A stretch of 64,000 bases of DNA from positions 124,001 to 188,000 of the forward strand of contig JBCBSM010000001.1 in the NCBI GenBank assembly GCA_039819165.1, read 5' to 3'. The notes beneath the pieces are model-generated. The model saw only the letters and a program-made list of their open reading frames with translations. It did not search any database and was not told where the DNA came from. The first letter of the stretch is position 1; the number at the start of each line of letters is the position of its first letter. Shown in pieces: positions 46,349 to 54,529 of the stretch. Source of the DNA: Planctomycetota bacterium. GTDB lineage: Bacteria > Planctomycetota > Phycisphaerae > Phycisphaerales > UBA1924. The position numbers were made by a program, and so were the translations under genes.

Positions 46349-46609
46349 ATGTGCGGGCCGATGTTCGCCCTGAGCGGCTTTGCCGTGGCGCTATCGGCGG
46401 GGATCATCGCGGGAGCGGCGGCGCGCCCGCTGCTCGTGCGGGGCATCGTGGTGCTCATCGCGTGCTACGTCATTGGGCGGCTCGCCGGCCTGGTGCTCGA
46501 TCACATCGTGGCCCGCGTGCTGGCGCGCGAGCACGCGGTTGCGTCGGTCGCGCCGGTCGTGCGGGGGGCCGAAGGTCAAACAAGTGAAAATCTGGAGCGC
46601 GATTCATGA
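46349..46609 (+). CDS. Small two-helix membrane protein between flhG and fliA
   Basis: An 86-residue protein, MCGPMFALSGFAVALSAGIIAGAAARPLLVRGIVVLIACYVIGRLAGLVLDH, with two predicted membrane helices and a charged tail (VARVLAREHAVASVAPVVRGAEG). An upstream GTG at 46310 is an alternative start. It sits where che genes stand in related flagellar loci. No family is recognised; location suggests a flagellar role. Confidence 0.55.
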   Translation: MCGPMFALSGFAVALSAGIIAGAAARPLLVRGIVVLIACYVIGRLAGLVLDHIVARVLAREHAVASVAPVVRGAEGQTSENLERDS

Positions 46610-46637
46610 AACGCTGGTAGTTGGAATCGCTGTTCTG

Positions 46638-46643
46638 TATAAT
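46638..46643 (+). promoter_or_regulatory. Possible -10 hexamer upstream of fliA
   Basis: A consensus TATAAT stands in a short AT-richer stretch about 95 bases before the fliA ATG, just after the small membrane-protein gene. No convincing -35 lies 16-18 bases upstream (TTGGAA at 46621 is only 11 bases away). It may give fliA its own promoter. Confidence 0.3.
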
Positions 46644-46738
46644 TGGCGTGCGTGCTCAAGGATGACGCGCACTCCACGCCACGCCCGCCGCATCTCGGCC
46701 GAGGGTGGCTCGCTGGAACCGGGGTCAGGGAGCGGACC

Positions 46739-47593
46739 ATGGCAACCGCCGTCAAATCTGTCGTTCGGAGCCGGATGCGTTCGCGTCTGGCCGATTACGA
46801 GCCACGCGCCCGGGCGGCGTCCCGCTTCGATGCGATGGATGTCCGCGAGGTCTGGGAGCAGTACGCCGTCGAGCCGACGGAGGAGCTGCGCAACTACCTG
46901 TGGGAGCGGTACCTACCCATCGTGCGGTACAACGCCGAGCGGATCCACGCCAGGCTGCCCGACGAGGTGGACGTCGAGGATCTCGTGCAGGCCGGCATGT
47001 TCGGGCTCATGGGCGCGATCGACTCGTTCCAGCTCGAGCGCGGCGTGAAGTTCGAGACCTTTTGCGCCCGCCGCATTACGGGGGCCATACTCGATGAGCT
47101 CCGCGCGATGGACTGGGTGCCCCGCCTCGTCCGCACCCGCAGCAACGCCATGGAGCGGGCCAAGCGGAGCTTCGAGATGGAGCACGGCCGCCCCGCCACC
47201 GACGATGAGGTCGCCGGCAAGCTGGGCGTCGAGGGCGAGGAGTTCGGCAAGATCCAGCGCGACGGCCGCCCGGTCATGACCATCTCGATGACCCGCAAGG
47301 CCAGCGAGCACGATGGCGGCGAGGTCCGCGAGCTCGAGGTCATCCGCGACGTCGCCGAGAACCCCCTGCGGGCCATCCAGCGGAAGGACCTGAGGGACAT
47401 GCTCACCAAGGGCCTCAGCCGCTCCGAGCGGCTGATCGTCATTCTCTACTACTACGAGAGCATGACCATGAAGGAGATCGGCGCCACGCTGGCCCTCTCC
47501 GAGTCCCGCGTCAGCCAGATGCACAGCGCCATCCTCGAGCGGCTCAAGGCCCAGATGCAGCACCGCACCCGGGAACTCGAGCCCTCGAGCTGA
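46739..47593 (+). CDS. fliA: Flagellar sigma factor FliA (sigma-28/WhiG)
   Basis: 284 residues. Region 2 is clear: LRNYLWERYLPIVRYNAERIHARLPDEVDVEDLVQAGMFGLMGAIDSFQLERGVKFETFCARRITGAILDELR. Region 3 includes AKRSFEMEHGRPATDDEVAGKLGV. Region 4 is LSRSERLIVILYYYESMTMKEIGATLALSESRVSQMHSAILERL. It directs late flagellar genes such as filament and often stator genes. ATG 46739 follows CAGGGAG. The anti-sigma gene flgM is not in the window. Confidence 0.95.
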   Translation: MATAVKSVVRSRMRSRLADYEPRARAASRFDAMDVREVWEQYAVEPTEELRNYLWERYLPIVRYNAERIHARLPDEVDVEDLVQAGMFGLMGAIDSFQLERGVKFETFCARRITGAILDELRAMDWVPRLVRTRSNAMERAKRSFEMEHGRPATDDEVAGKLGVEGEEFGKIQRDGRPVMTISMTRKASEHDGGEVRELEVIRDVAENPLRAIQRKDLRDMLTKGLSRSERLIVILYYYESMTMKEIGATLALSESRVSQMHSAILERLKAQMQHRTRELEPSS

Positions 47594-47627
47594 TCCGCTT
47601 GCTGCGGCCGCCCATGCCCGCCTTTCA

Positions 47628-48167
47628 TTGGGCGTGCCGCACCGCGAAACATCTCAGGGACCGACCCCCGACCCAACGCCTCCCGGCGAGCGGTCCTTCG
47701 TGGGCATCGGCTCGAACGTCGGCGACCGAGCTGCGCACCTCGCGTCGGCCCGCGCGGCGATGGCATCCACGCCCGGTTGGGTGCTGGTTCGGTCCTCGGC
47801 CGTGCACGAGACCGAGCCCGTGGGCGTCGCCGAACAGCCACCCTTCCTCAACCAGGTCGTCGAGCTGCGCACCAACGCCGAGCCGCGGGAGGTCCTCGAT
47901 CGGTTGCTGCAGATCGAGGCCACGCGCGGGCGGCGGCGATCCGCCGAGCGGCGGTGGGGGCCCCGGACGCTCGACCTCGATCTGCTGCTCTTCGGCGATC
48001 GCGTGATCGACGAGCCGGGGCTCCGCGTGCCGCACCCGAGGCTGGCGGCGCGCGCCTTCGTGCTCGCGCCCCTGTGCGAACTCGCGGCAGAGCTGATACC
48101 GCCCGGCGAGGCGCGGTGCGTGCGTGACATGCTCGAGGCGCTGCAGCTGGCCGGAGTCCGGCCGTGA
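47628..48167 (+). CDS. folK: HPPK folate-biosynthesis enzyme
   Basis: 179 residues. 2-amino-4-hydroxy-6-hydroxymethyldihydropteridine pyrophosphokinase transfers pyrophosphate from ATP to the pterin. SFVGIGSNVGDRAAHL, VHETEPVGVAEQPPFLNQVVEL and the ATP/Mg signature RRWGPRTLDLDLLLFGD with HPRLAARAFVLAPL are all visible. The first 20 residues vary, so a start at TTG 47628 or GTG 47634 is open. It overlaps the following gene by about four bases. Confidence 0.92.
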   Translation: MGVPHRETSQGPTPDPTPPGERSFVGIGSNVGDRAAHLASARAAMASTPGWVLVRSSAVHETEPVGVAEQPPFLNQVVELRTNAEPREVLDRLLQIEATRGRRRSAERRWGPRTLDLDLLLFGDRVIDEPGLRVPHPRLAARAFVLAPLCELAAELIPPGEARCVRDMLEALQLAGVRP

Positions 48168-49372
48168 TGCGGCGGGCAATCGCCTGCGTGCTGGCCGCCG
48201 CGTGCGTCTGCAACGCACAGCAGCCGGAGCCATCGGTCGACCCCGCCGAGCTGCGCGAACGCCTCGCCCAGGCCTACCGCACCGGCACGATCGCCGAGCG
48301 CGTGCGGCTCGAGCATCCGCGGCCGGGTTCCGACGCCCGCACCGCCGAGGTGGTCTTCGCGTATCGCGCAGGAGACCAGCCCGCCCTGGCGTTGCACCTG
48401 GGGGCGCTGCGCGTCGTGGCCGAATCGGGCCGGCTCGTCGCGTGGAGAGCGGATGCACCGCAGACCGTGTTCGTGACGCCGCTGGATAGGCCGTTGAACG
48501 GCTCGAGCATCGCGGCAGCCCTGCCCCCGCTTGTGTTACCCCAGATCGAACTGGCTCTCGGCCGGCGGGACGACCTGCCGAGGCCGATCCCGATGCTCGG
48601 CCGCGTGCGCTGGACGGCACCGATGGACGACGAATCCCCCGTTGGCCGGATGCTGCTGGCCCGCGATGGGTCTGGCACGCTCCGCCTCGAGATGCGCGAG
48701 GATACCGATCGTCTGCGGTCCTTCGAGCTGACGCGGCAGACCGGCGTCGTCGTGCGTGGTCTCGTCGATCCGATCGAGCCCGAGGCGGGTCTCTTCACGC
48801 CCCCCGACGTGTCGACAGCCAGGGTGGTCTCGACGCTCGGCGAACTGGGTGAACGCGCGCAATCGCTGGCGCCCGGGCGTCGCTTCGGCGGAGGCGTGGT
48901 CGTCGATGCCCGCGGCCGCACGACGTCGCTGGCATCCATGGCCGCGGGCGCGAACGAGCGTGTGGTGTTCCTGTTCTTCGCGCCCCGAGATCGCGATGAT
49001 CGGGACGCCTGGACCGCGGGCGTGGCCGAGGCGGGCATCAACGGCATCGCGCGGGCGCTGGATGTCGACGTGGTTCTCGTCGGCGTCGGGGATCGCGACT
49101 TGCCCAGGCTGCTGGAGCGGGTGACGCGGCCGCCGCGGGGCCACGAGGATCGCGTGCGGGCGTGCGCGTTGTCGGGCGAGCCGGAATGGCTCAACCCGGC
49201 GTGGATCGATCGCGGCGTCGCGATCGCCGTGCACCGCCATTCCTGGATGGTCCGCGCGGTAGTGCCGCTGGGTGATGCGGCCCCGCCGCCCGGCCCGCTG
49301 GCCCTTTCGGCCGCGCCGGCGACCCGGGCGGAGCTCATCGCCGAGGCCATCGGCCGCGCCACACGCCGCTAG
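48164..49372 (+). CDS. Secreted hypothetical protein with redoxin-like C-terminus
   Basis: About 402 residues with a cleavable signal (AIACVLAAACVCNAQQ). The N-terminal half has a LolA/DUF2092-like beta pattern (AEVVFAYRAGDQPALALHLGALRVVAESGRLVAWR, then FELTRQTGVVVRGL). The C-terminal half resembles a thioredoxin fold without CxxC (DARGRTTSLASMAAGANERVVFLFFAPRDRDDRDAWTAGV). No family can be named with confidence; a periplasmic location is likely. The start is GTG 48164 or ATG 48167, coupled to folK. Confidence 0.6.
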   Translation: MMRRAIACVLAAACVCNAQQPEPSVDPAELRERLAQAYRTGTIAERVRLEHPRPGSDARTAEVVFAYRAGDQPALALHLGALRVVAESGRLVAWRADAPQTVFVTPLDRPLNGSSIAAALPPLVLPQIELALGRRDDLPRPIPMLGRVRWTAPMDDESPVGRMLLARDGSGTLRLEMREDTDRLRSFELTRQTGVVVRGLVDPIEPEAGLFTPPDVSTARVVSTLGELGERAQSLAPGRRFGGGVVVDARGRTTSLASMAAGANERVVFLFFAPRDRDDRDAWTAGVAEAGINGIARALDVDVVLVGVGDRDLPRLLERVTRPPRGHEDRVRACALSGEPEWLNPAWIDRGVAIAVHRHSWMVRAVVPLGDAAPPPGPLALSAAPATRAELIAEAIGRATRR

Positions 49373-49410
49373 CTGGCATGCACTTCCGGGGCATCGCGGA
49401 GCACGCGAGC

Positions 49411-49445
49411 TTGACGGGGGACAAAAAGGTAATAATATAGTTACC
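49411..49445 (+). promoter_or_regulatory. ArsR-gene promoter with overlapping palindromic operator
   Basis: TTGACG (49411-49416), 16 bases, then TAATAT (49433-49438) forms a near-consensus promoter. The perfect inverted repeat GGTAA-N8-TTACC (49428-49445) covers the -10 and start site. This strongly suggests autorepression by the downstream ArsR protein. The expected start point is at or next to ATG 49447, so the mRNA would be leaderless. AT-rich island in a very GC-rich region. Confidence 0.68.
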
Positions 49446-49446
49446 A

Positions 49447-49830
49447 ATGTCGCCCGACGAGCTGGATCGCATCTTCGCCGCCCTCTCGCTGGCCGTCCGC
49501 CGCGAGATCCTGGACGCCGTGGAGGCCCACCCCGGGGCGCGCGTCCGCGATATCGCCGACCGCTTCCCGATCTCGCGGGTCGCGGTCATGCGGCACCTGA
49601 GGCTGCTCGAGGAGGCCGGCCTGCTGACCTCCGAGAAGCAGGGCCGCGAGCGACGCCTGTACTTCAACCCCGTGCCCATCCAGGCGCTCCGCGACGAGTG
49701 GACGCGGCGGTACGCCTCGTTCTGGAGCGAGCGGATGGCCGACCTCAAGTCGCGGATCGAGGCGGACGCCGACGCCAGCGCCGACACACGTGGGCCGGCC
49801 AGCAGAGAGGACATCGCCGATGCCGGATGA
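49447..49830 (+). CDS. ArsR-family transcriptional repressor
   Basis: 127 residues. A winged helix-turn-helix protein: MSPDELDRIFAALSLAVRREILDAVEAHPGARVRDIADRFPISRVAVMRHLRLLEEAGLLTSEKQGRERRLYFNPVPI. The recognition helix is about residues 44-58. No metal-binding Cys pair is seen, so this belongs to the non-metal subset that partners with SRPBCC proteins. Overlaps the SRPBCC gene start by 11 bases. Probably binds the palindrome in its own promoter. Confidence 0.92.
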   Translation: MSPDELDRIFAALSLAVRREILDAVEAHPGARVRDIADRFPISRVAVMRHLRLLEEAGLLTSEKQGRERRLYFNPVPIQALRDEWTRRYASFWSERMADLKSRIEADADASADTRGPASREDIADAG

Positions 49831-50341
49831 CGCACGCAACTCGCAGGAGGTGTTCCGCACGGTGATCCGCGCGGGCATCCATGACGTCTGGAAGGAGATC
49901 ACGCGGACCGATGCGCCGATCCCGGCCTTCTTCAACGCGCAGATGCATACCCCGATGCTCGAGCCCGGCTCGAAGCTGGCGATGCGGACGCCCGATGGCC
50001 GGCACACCGGCGTGGTCGGCGAGATCCTCGAGGTCGTGCCGCCGACGCGGTTCGCGCACACGTTCCGCTTCACGCACCTCGATGAGGGCGAGTGCAAGGT
50101 CGTGTACGAGCTCCGGGAGGTCGAGGGCGGCACCGAGTTCACGCTGACGGTCGTCGACTCGACGCCGGGCACCAAGACCCACAAGCAGATGATGAGCGGC
50201 GGCACGATGATCGTCGGCACGCTCAAGCGGGTGATGGAGACCGGCAAGCCCAGCCTCGGCATCCGCGCACTGTACCTGCTGTTCCGCGTGATGCCCCAGC
50301 CCAAGCGATGCCGCAGCGAGCACTGGCCCGTCACGGAGTAG
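49820..50341 (+). CDS. SRPBCC/AHSA1-domain protein
   Basis: 173 residues. The fold signature of the SRPBCC (START-like) family is visible: FRTVIRAGIHDVWKEITRTDAPIPAFFNAQMHT, EILEVVPPTRFAHTFRF, EGGTEFTLTVVDS. A hydrophobic cavity would bind a small ligand. Such genes often follow ArsR repressors, as here, in operons of unknown ligand. It stops 2 bp before the DUF4287 gene. Confidence 0.85.
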   Translation: MPDDARNSQEVFRTVIRAGIHDVWKEITRTDAPIPAFFNAQMHTPMLEPGSKLAMRTPDGRHTGVVGEILEVVPPTRFAHTFRFTHLDEGECKVVYELREVEGGTEFTLTVVDSTPGTKTHKQMMSGGTMIVGTLKRVMETGKPSLGIRALYLLFRVMPQPKRCRSEHWPVTE

Positions 50342-50343
50342 CG

Positions 50344-50913
50344 ATGATGCCGCAATCCCCCGAAGAGATGGCCGCCGCCATCATCGCCAACATGCCCGAG
50401 AAGACTGGTAGACCCATCGAGCACTGGCTGGCGATCGCGAAGAAGTCGGGCCTGAGCAAGCACGGCCAGATCATCACGATGCTCAAGGCCGACCACGGCC
50501 TGACGCACGGCTACGCGAACGTCGTGGCCATCAAGCACCGCGAGGCGGCCGAGGGCGGGCCCGCCAGCCCGGACGAGCTGATCGAGGCCCAGTACGCCGG
50601 GGCCAAGGCCGGCCTCAGGCCGATCTACGACGCGATCATGGCCCGCGTGCTCGAGTTCGGCCCCGACGTCGAGGTAATTCCCAGGAAGGCCTACGCGAGC
50701 CTCCGGCGGAGCACGCAGTTCGGGCTCGTGCAGCCGTCGACCAAGACTCGCGTGGACCTGGGGCTCAAGCTGCCGGACGAAGCGGCGGGCACACGCCTCG
50801 AGGCGTCCGGCTCGTTCAGCGACATGGTGACGCATCGCGTGCGCGTGTCGGACGCCTCGCAGGTCGATGATGAACTCATCGGCTGGCTGCGGAACGCCTA
50901 CGAGCGGGCCTAA
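50344..50913 (+). CDS. DUF4287 plus DUF5655 protein
   Basis: 189 residues. The N-terminal DUF4287 block is PEEMAAAIIANMPEKTGRPIEHWLAIAKKSGLSKHGQIITMLKADHGLTHGYANVVAIKHRE. The C-terminal DUF5655 block is FGPDVEVIPRKAYASLRRSTQFGLVQPSTKTRVDLGLKLP. Both are domains of unknown function, commonly encoded with ArsR and AHSA1-type genes. Third gene of the ArsR operon. Confidence 0.85.
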   Translation: MMPQSPEEMAAAIIANMPEKTGRPIEHWLAIAKKSGLSKHGQIITMLKADHGLTHGYANVVAIKHREAAEGGPASPDELIEAQYAGAKAGLRPIYDAIMARVLEFGPDVEVIPRKAYASLRRSTQFGLVQPSTKTRVDLGLKLPDEAAGTRLEASGSFSDMVTHRVRVSDASQVDDELIGWLRNAYERA

Positions 50914-50925
50914 CCGCGGGCCGAG

Positions 50926-51780
50926 TCAGCCCTCGACGCCGACGATCCAGCCCTCGAGTGTGGCCCGCGGATGCCGGGGCTGCGGCAGTGCATCCAGCTC
51001 CATCATGGCGTTGCGGCTGTCGGTCACCTGCCGCGCGTCCTTGTACCAGTGCTTCGGCGCCCGCTCGGGGAACAGACTCGGGTAGATCTCGGCGACCGTG
51101 ATCGCATCCGATCGATCGGGTGCGGGCTCGAAGGGCCACAGGTGCGAGCGGGGCGCGAGTTCGGCATCGGTCAGCAGCCGGTGGACGGTGGGCAGGCCCA
51201 TGAGCGTCTGGGAGCCGACGTTGCCCGTCGTCCACAGCTTCCAGGCCGATTGCGGCTTCTGCTTGGATTGGCCGCGTGCGACGCCCTCGACCGCGCGGTA
51301 GCGCTCGATGTTCGTGCCGCCAGTCGGCTGTCGCTCGGGGAGATCGCCCAGATGGGACAACTCGCGGGGCCGCCCCCAATAGGGGCCGCGCTCGGCGTTG
51401 GTCGCGGCGCGGATCTCGCGGTTGAGCTGGTCGGCGACCTCGAAGCGGTTGTTGACCCCGGATGGATCGTCGCTGATCCGTCCGGCGATCATCGAGCACA
51501 GATTGCGGCCGATGGATAGCACAGGTGCACCGTCGACCGTGAGCGGATAGCCGATGCAGAAGTCGAATCCGGCCAGGCAGCGGGCGCCGGCATGCCCGGT
51601 GAGCAACTCGCGGACGCGGGCCTCGGCCTCGAGCCGCGTGGGCATGTACTCGGGATCGGGCCGGCGATCGGGCGGATCGTCGCGCGTTGCCCACGACAAC
51701 CAGCACCGATTCTCGCCGGGCGTCGGCTTGCGGCCCTTTTCGCTGGACCAATCGCACGCAATGACCAGATCGAACGGCAT
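50926..51780 (-). CDS. Conserved hypothetical, possibly RNase H-fold
   Basis: 284 residues. It begins FDLVIACDWSSEKGRKPTPGENRCWLSWA and has GARCLAGFDFCIGYP. A conserved Asp in the first strand followed by a second in GFDFCIGYP resembles the DUF429-like RNase H fold. Some relatives carry 'molybdopterin' annotations of doubtful basis. Convergent with the DUF4287 gene. No enzymatic role is claimed. Confidence 0.55.
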   Translation of the reverse strand: MPFDLVIACDWSSEKGRKPTPGENRCWLSWATRDDPPDRRPDPEYMPTRLEAEARVRELLTGHAGARCLAGFDFCIGYPLTVDGAPVLSIGRNLCSMIAGRISDDPSGVNNRFEVADQLNREIRAATNAERGPYWGRPRELSHLGDLPERQPTGGTNIERYRAVEGVARGQSKQKPQSAWKLWTTGNVGSQTLMGLPTVHRLLTDAELAPRSHLWPFEPAPDRSDAITVAEIYPSLFPERAPKHWYKDARQVTDSRNAMMELDALPQPRHPRATLEGWIVGVEG

Positions 51781-51805
51781 GCCCGCATGGTTGGCGGGGC
51801 AGTGC

Positions 51806-52240
51806 TCAGCCGCAACCGCCCGGGCCGCAGGAGTGGCCGCCCCGGGCGCGGCGGGACATCTCGCCCACGGGCCGGGGCCCGCCGCAGGAGACCGGTCGCG
51901 CGTCGTCCAGCGGACGGGCGGGCTCGGTCTTCTTTGGCGCGGCGGTGAGGAGGGCCCCGGCCAGTATGGCGATGAACACGACCATGGCCCCCATCGGCGT
52001 GAGGATCGCGATGATCGTCGGCAGGAAGAACACCGACGCGATCGCGAGCGCGGAGATCAGCAGGCCCGCGACCAGCAGCCGGCGGCCGACGCGCGCCACG
52101 TCCTGCGGATCCTCACGCTCGAGGTCCTCGACGGCATCCCGCAGTTCGGCATCGCCGACCAGCATCAGATCGTTCTCGGACGGGGCGATGGAGGCGTCCA
52201 TGGCCCAGGAGGAACCCGGTTTGGGGCCGCGCTGTTCCAT
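51806..52240 (-). CDS. Small two-helix membrane protein
   Basis: 144 residues. A charged N-terminus (LMLVGDAELRDAVEDLEREDPQD) precedes two predicted membrane helices (LLVAGLLISALAIASVFFLP, AMVVFIAILAGALLTAAP). The C-terminal tail is Gly/Arg-rich and contains isolated cysteines (SCGGPRPVG, HSCGPGGCG). The ATG at 52240 is chosen because longer frames are antisense to ggt. Function unknown. Confidence 0.5.
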   Translation of the reverse strand: MEQRGPKPGSSWAMDASIAPSENDLMLVGDAELRDAVEDLEREDPQDVARVGRRLLVAGLLISALAIASVFFLPTIIAILTPMGAMVVFIAILAGALLTAAPKKTEPARPLDDARPVSCGGPRPVGEMSRRARGGHSCGPGGCG

Positions 52241-52330
52241 GCCTACAAGATAGCGGCGGGATGTCTCCGCCGCAAGGGGGCGCGGGTGCATCCGCGGCCC
52301 GCGGCGAGCCCCCCCACGGGAGGTACGGCC

Positions 52331-54010
52331 ATGGCGTTCTCGCGGCACGTCCGATCGTTCGTGTGCCTCGTCCTGTGGCCGGCGTTGGTGCTCGCCCAGC
52401 CCGCCCGCTTCGAGCACGGGGCGGTCGTGTCGCAGGATCGCCTCGCGTCCGAGGTCGGCGCGGCCGTGCTGCGCGACGGCGGCAACGCCATAGACGCCGC
52501 CGTCGCGACGGCCTTCGCGCTCGCCGTCACCCATCCGCCCGCGGGCAACATCGGCGGCGGGGGCTTCCTGGTCTACGCGCCCGATGGCGACGAGCCCGAG
52601 GCCTTCGACTTCCGCGAGACCGCGCCGGCGGCCGCCCACCCCGAGATGTGGCTCGTCGATGGCGAGTACGACGCGCGCCGGCACCACAACAGCCACCTCG
52701 CCGTAGGCGTGCCGGGCACCGTCGCCGGTCTGCATCTGGCTTGGCGGGAGCACGGCACCCGGCCCTGGCCCGATCTGGTCGCGCCCGCGATTGCGCTGGC
52801 CGAGGATGGCTTCGTCGTGAGTGAAGCGCTGGCATCTTCGCTACGCCGGGCGCTGCGCCGCATGCGCGCCTACCCGGCCTCGGTCGCGCACTTCACGAAT
52901 CGGGGCGAGCCGTTCGAGCCCGGCGAGGTGTTCCGCCAGCCGACGCTGGCCGGCACGCTCCGCCGCATCGCCGAGCGCGGGCCCGAGGGCTTCTACGCGG
53001 GCGAGACCGCCGAAATGATCGTGGCCGAGATGCAGCGGGGCGGCGGCATCATCACCATGGACGACCTGGCGTCGTACGAGGCGAAGCGGCGCACGCCGAT
53101 CCGCGGGACGTACCGGGGGCTCGAGATCATCGGCATGCCCCCGCCCAGCAGCGGCGGCATCGCGATCGTGCAGATCCTGGGCATGCTCGAGCCGCACGAT
53201 CTCGGGGCGTTGGGCCACGGCTCGTCGGCCACCGTGCACCTCTACGCCGAAGCCGCCCGCCGGGCGTTCGCGGATCGGGCGCGATACCTCGGCGATCCCG
53301 AGGCCAATCCCACGATGCCCGTCGAGCGACTGATCTCGCCGGAGTACGTGCGAGAGCGGTACGGCACGATCGACGCCAATCGGGCGTCCGCGTCGTCGCC
53401 CGAGACCTTCGAGTGGCCGCCCGATCGGCCGCAGACGACGCACCTATCCGTGGTCGACGGAGATCGCAACGCCGTCTCCCTGACCTACACGCTCGAGGCG
53501 TCGTACGGGTCGGCCATCGTCGTGCCGGGCGCGGGCTTCCTGCTCAACAACGAGATGGGCGACTTCAATCCCGCGCCGGGCCGCACGACGCCGGCGGGCT
53601 CCATCGGCACCGAGCCCAACCTGACGAGACCCGGCGCGCGGATGCTGTCGTCGATGAGCCCGACCATCGTCCGCCGCGATGGCGCCGTGTACATCGTGAC
53701 GGGAAGCCCCGGCGGCCGCACCATCATCAACACGGTCGCGCAGACCATCCTCAACATCGTGGACCACGGCATGGATGCGCAGGCGGCGGTCGATGCCGGC
53801 CGGATCCACCACCAGTGGCTGCCCGACGAGATCCGCCACGAGTCGCACGCCTTCCCGGCCGAGGTCGCCGAGGCGCTCGGCGCGATGGGCCACGCGCTCC
53901 GCGGCACGTCCTCGCAGGGGGTCGCCCAGGTCATCGTGGTCGAGCCCGACGGCTCGCTCTCGGCGGGGGCCGACCGCCGCTGGGCCGAGAGCGCCGCGGC
54001 GGGCCACTAG
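52331..54010 (+). CDS. ggt: Gamma-glutamyltransferase
   Basis: 559 residues with a signal peptide (FVCLVLWPALVLAQP). Secreted Ntn hydrolase that cleaves gamma-glutamyl bonds of glutathione. Blocks: DGGNAIDAAVATAFALAVTHPPAGNIGGGGFLVY, GLPGTVAGL-like GVPGTVAGLHLA, PSSGGIAIVQIL and the autoprocessing site TTHLSVVDGDRNAVSLTYTLEASYGS, with T369 as nucleophile. NNEMGDFNPAPGRT follows. GGGAGG precedes ATG 52331. It is convergent with the cupin gene. Confidence 0.95.
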   Translation: MAFSRHVRSFVCLVLWPALVLAQPARFEHGAVVSQDRLASEVGAAVLRDGGNAIDAAVATAFALAVTHPPAGNIGGGGFLVYAPDGDEPEAFDFRETAPAAAHPEMWLVDGEYDARRHHNSHLAVGVPGTVAGLHLAWREHGTRPWPDLVAPAIALAEDGFVVSEALASSLRRALRRMRAYPASVAHFTNRGEPFEPGEVFRQPTLAGTLRRIAERGPEGFYAGETAEMIVAEMQRGGGIITMDDLASYEAKRRTPIRGTYRGLEIIGMPPPSSGGIAIVQILGMLEPHDLGALGHGSSATVHLYAEAARRAFADRARYLGDPEANPTMPVERLISPEYVRERYGTIDANRASASSPETFEWPPDRPQTTHLSVVDGDRNAVSLTYTLEASYGSAIVVPGAGFLLNNEMGDFNPAPGRTTPAGSIGTEPNLTRPGARMLSSMSPTIVRRDGAVYIVTGSPGGRTIINTVAQTILNIVDHGMDAQAAVDAGRIHHQWLPDEIRHESHAFPAEVAEALGAMGHALRGTSSQGVAQVIVVEPDGSLSAGADRRWAESAAAGH

Positions 54011-54021
54011 CGCCGCTCGCG

Positions 54022-54513
54022 TCAGCTCAGGTTCGGCGGCGGCTCCGGAAAACGGACGCCCCATTCGAGGCCCAACTCGGCGAGTTGATCCTGGTCGATT
54101 CCGCCATCGCGCGTCGCCATGTCCCGCATCGCATCAAAGAAGCCGATGAAGCGGCCCGGCGTGACCACCATGGCGGTGCGGCCGCCCTCGAAGCCATCGG
54201 CGGCTTCGACGCAGCGGAAGGCGTGGGGCACCTCGCCCGGCACGAACACCGTGTCGCCCGGGCCGACCTCCTGCACGCCGTCGTGGGTGTGGAAGGCGAA
54301 GCGGCCACCGAGGATCACGAAGGTCTCGTCGAAGGCCGGGTGGACGTGGAACGGCGGGCCGCCGCCCGCGACCGTGGTCGCGACGATCACGCCCAGCGAG
54401 CCGCTGGTGTCGCCCGGCCCGACGGCGAGCGTGCTGGTGGTGCCGCCGGCCTGGCTCCGGCCGCCCGCGGCCGTTGCCCGCGCGATCTTCACGGGTCGTG
54501 GGTGGGCATCCAT
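54022..54513 (-). CDS. Single-domain cupin protein
   Basis: 163 residues. The cupin motif 1 is PPFHVHPAFDETFVILGGRFAFHTHDG (metal-binding H, H, E positions), and motif 2 is GDTVFVPGEVPHAFRC. A metal-binding beta-barrel of unknown substrate. ATG 54513 is used. It lies 16 bp downstream of the pyruvate dehydrogenase E2 gene and could be read through. Confidence 0.85.
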   Translation of the reverse strand: MDAHPRPVKIARATAAGGRSQAGGTTSTLAVGPGDTSGSLGVIVATTVAGGGPPFHVHPAFDETFVILGGRFAFHTHDGVQEVGPGDTVFVPGEVPHAFRCVEAADGFEGGRTAMVVTPGRFIGFFDAMRDMATRDGGIDQDQLAELGLEWGVRFPEPPPNLS

Positions 54514-54529
54514 GGCCGGTGCGTCCCCG

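Noticed and set aside
46621-46643. TTGGAA/TATAAT as a full promoter before fliA
   Set aside because: The spacer is only 11 bases, too short for sigma-70-type recognition; only the -10 is listed as a weak element.
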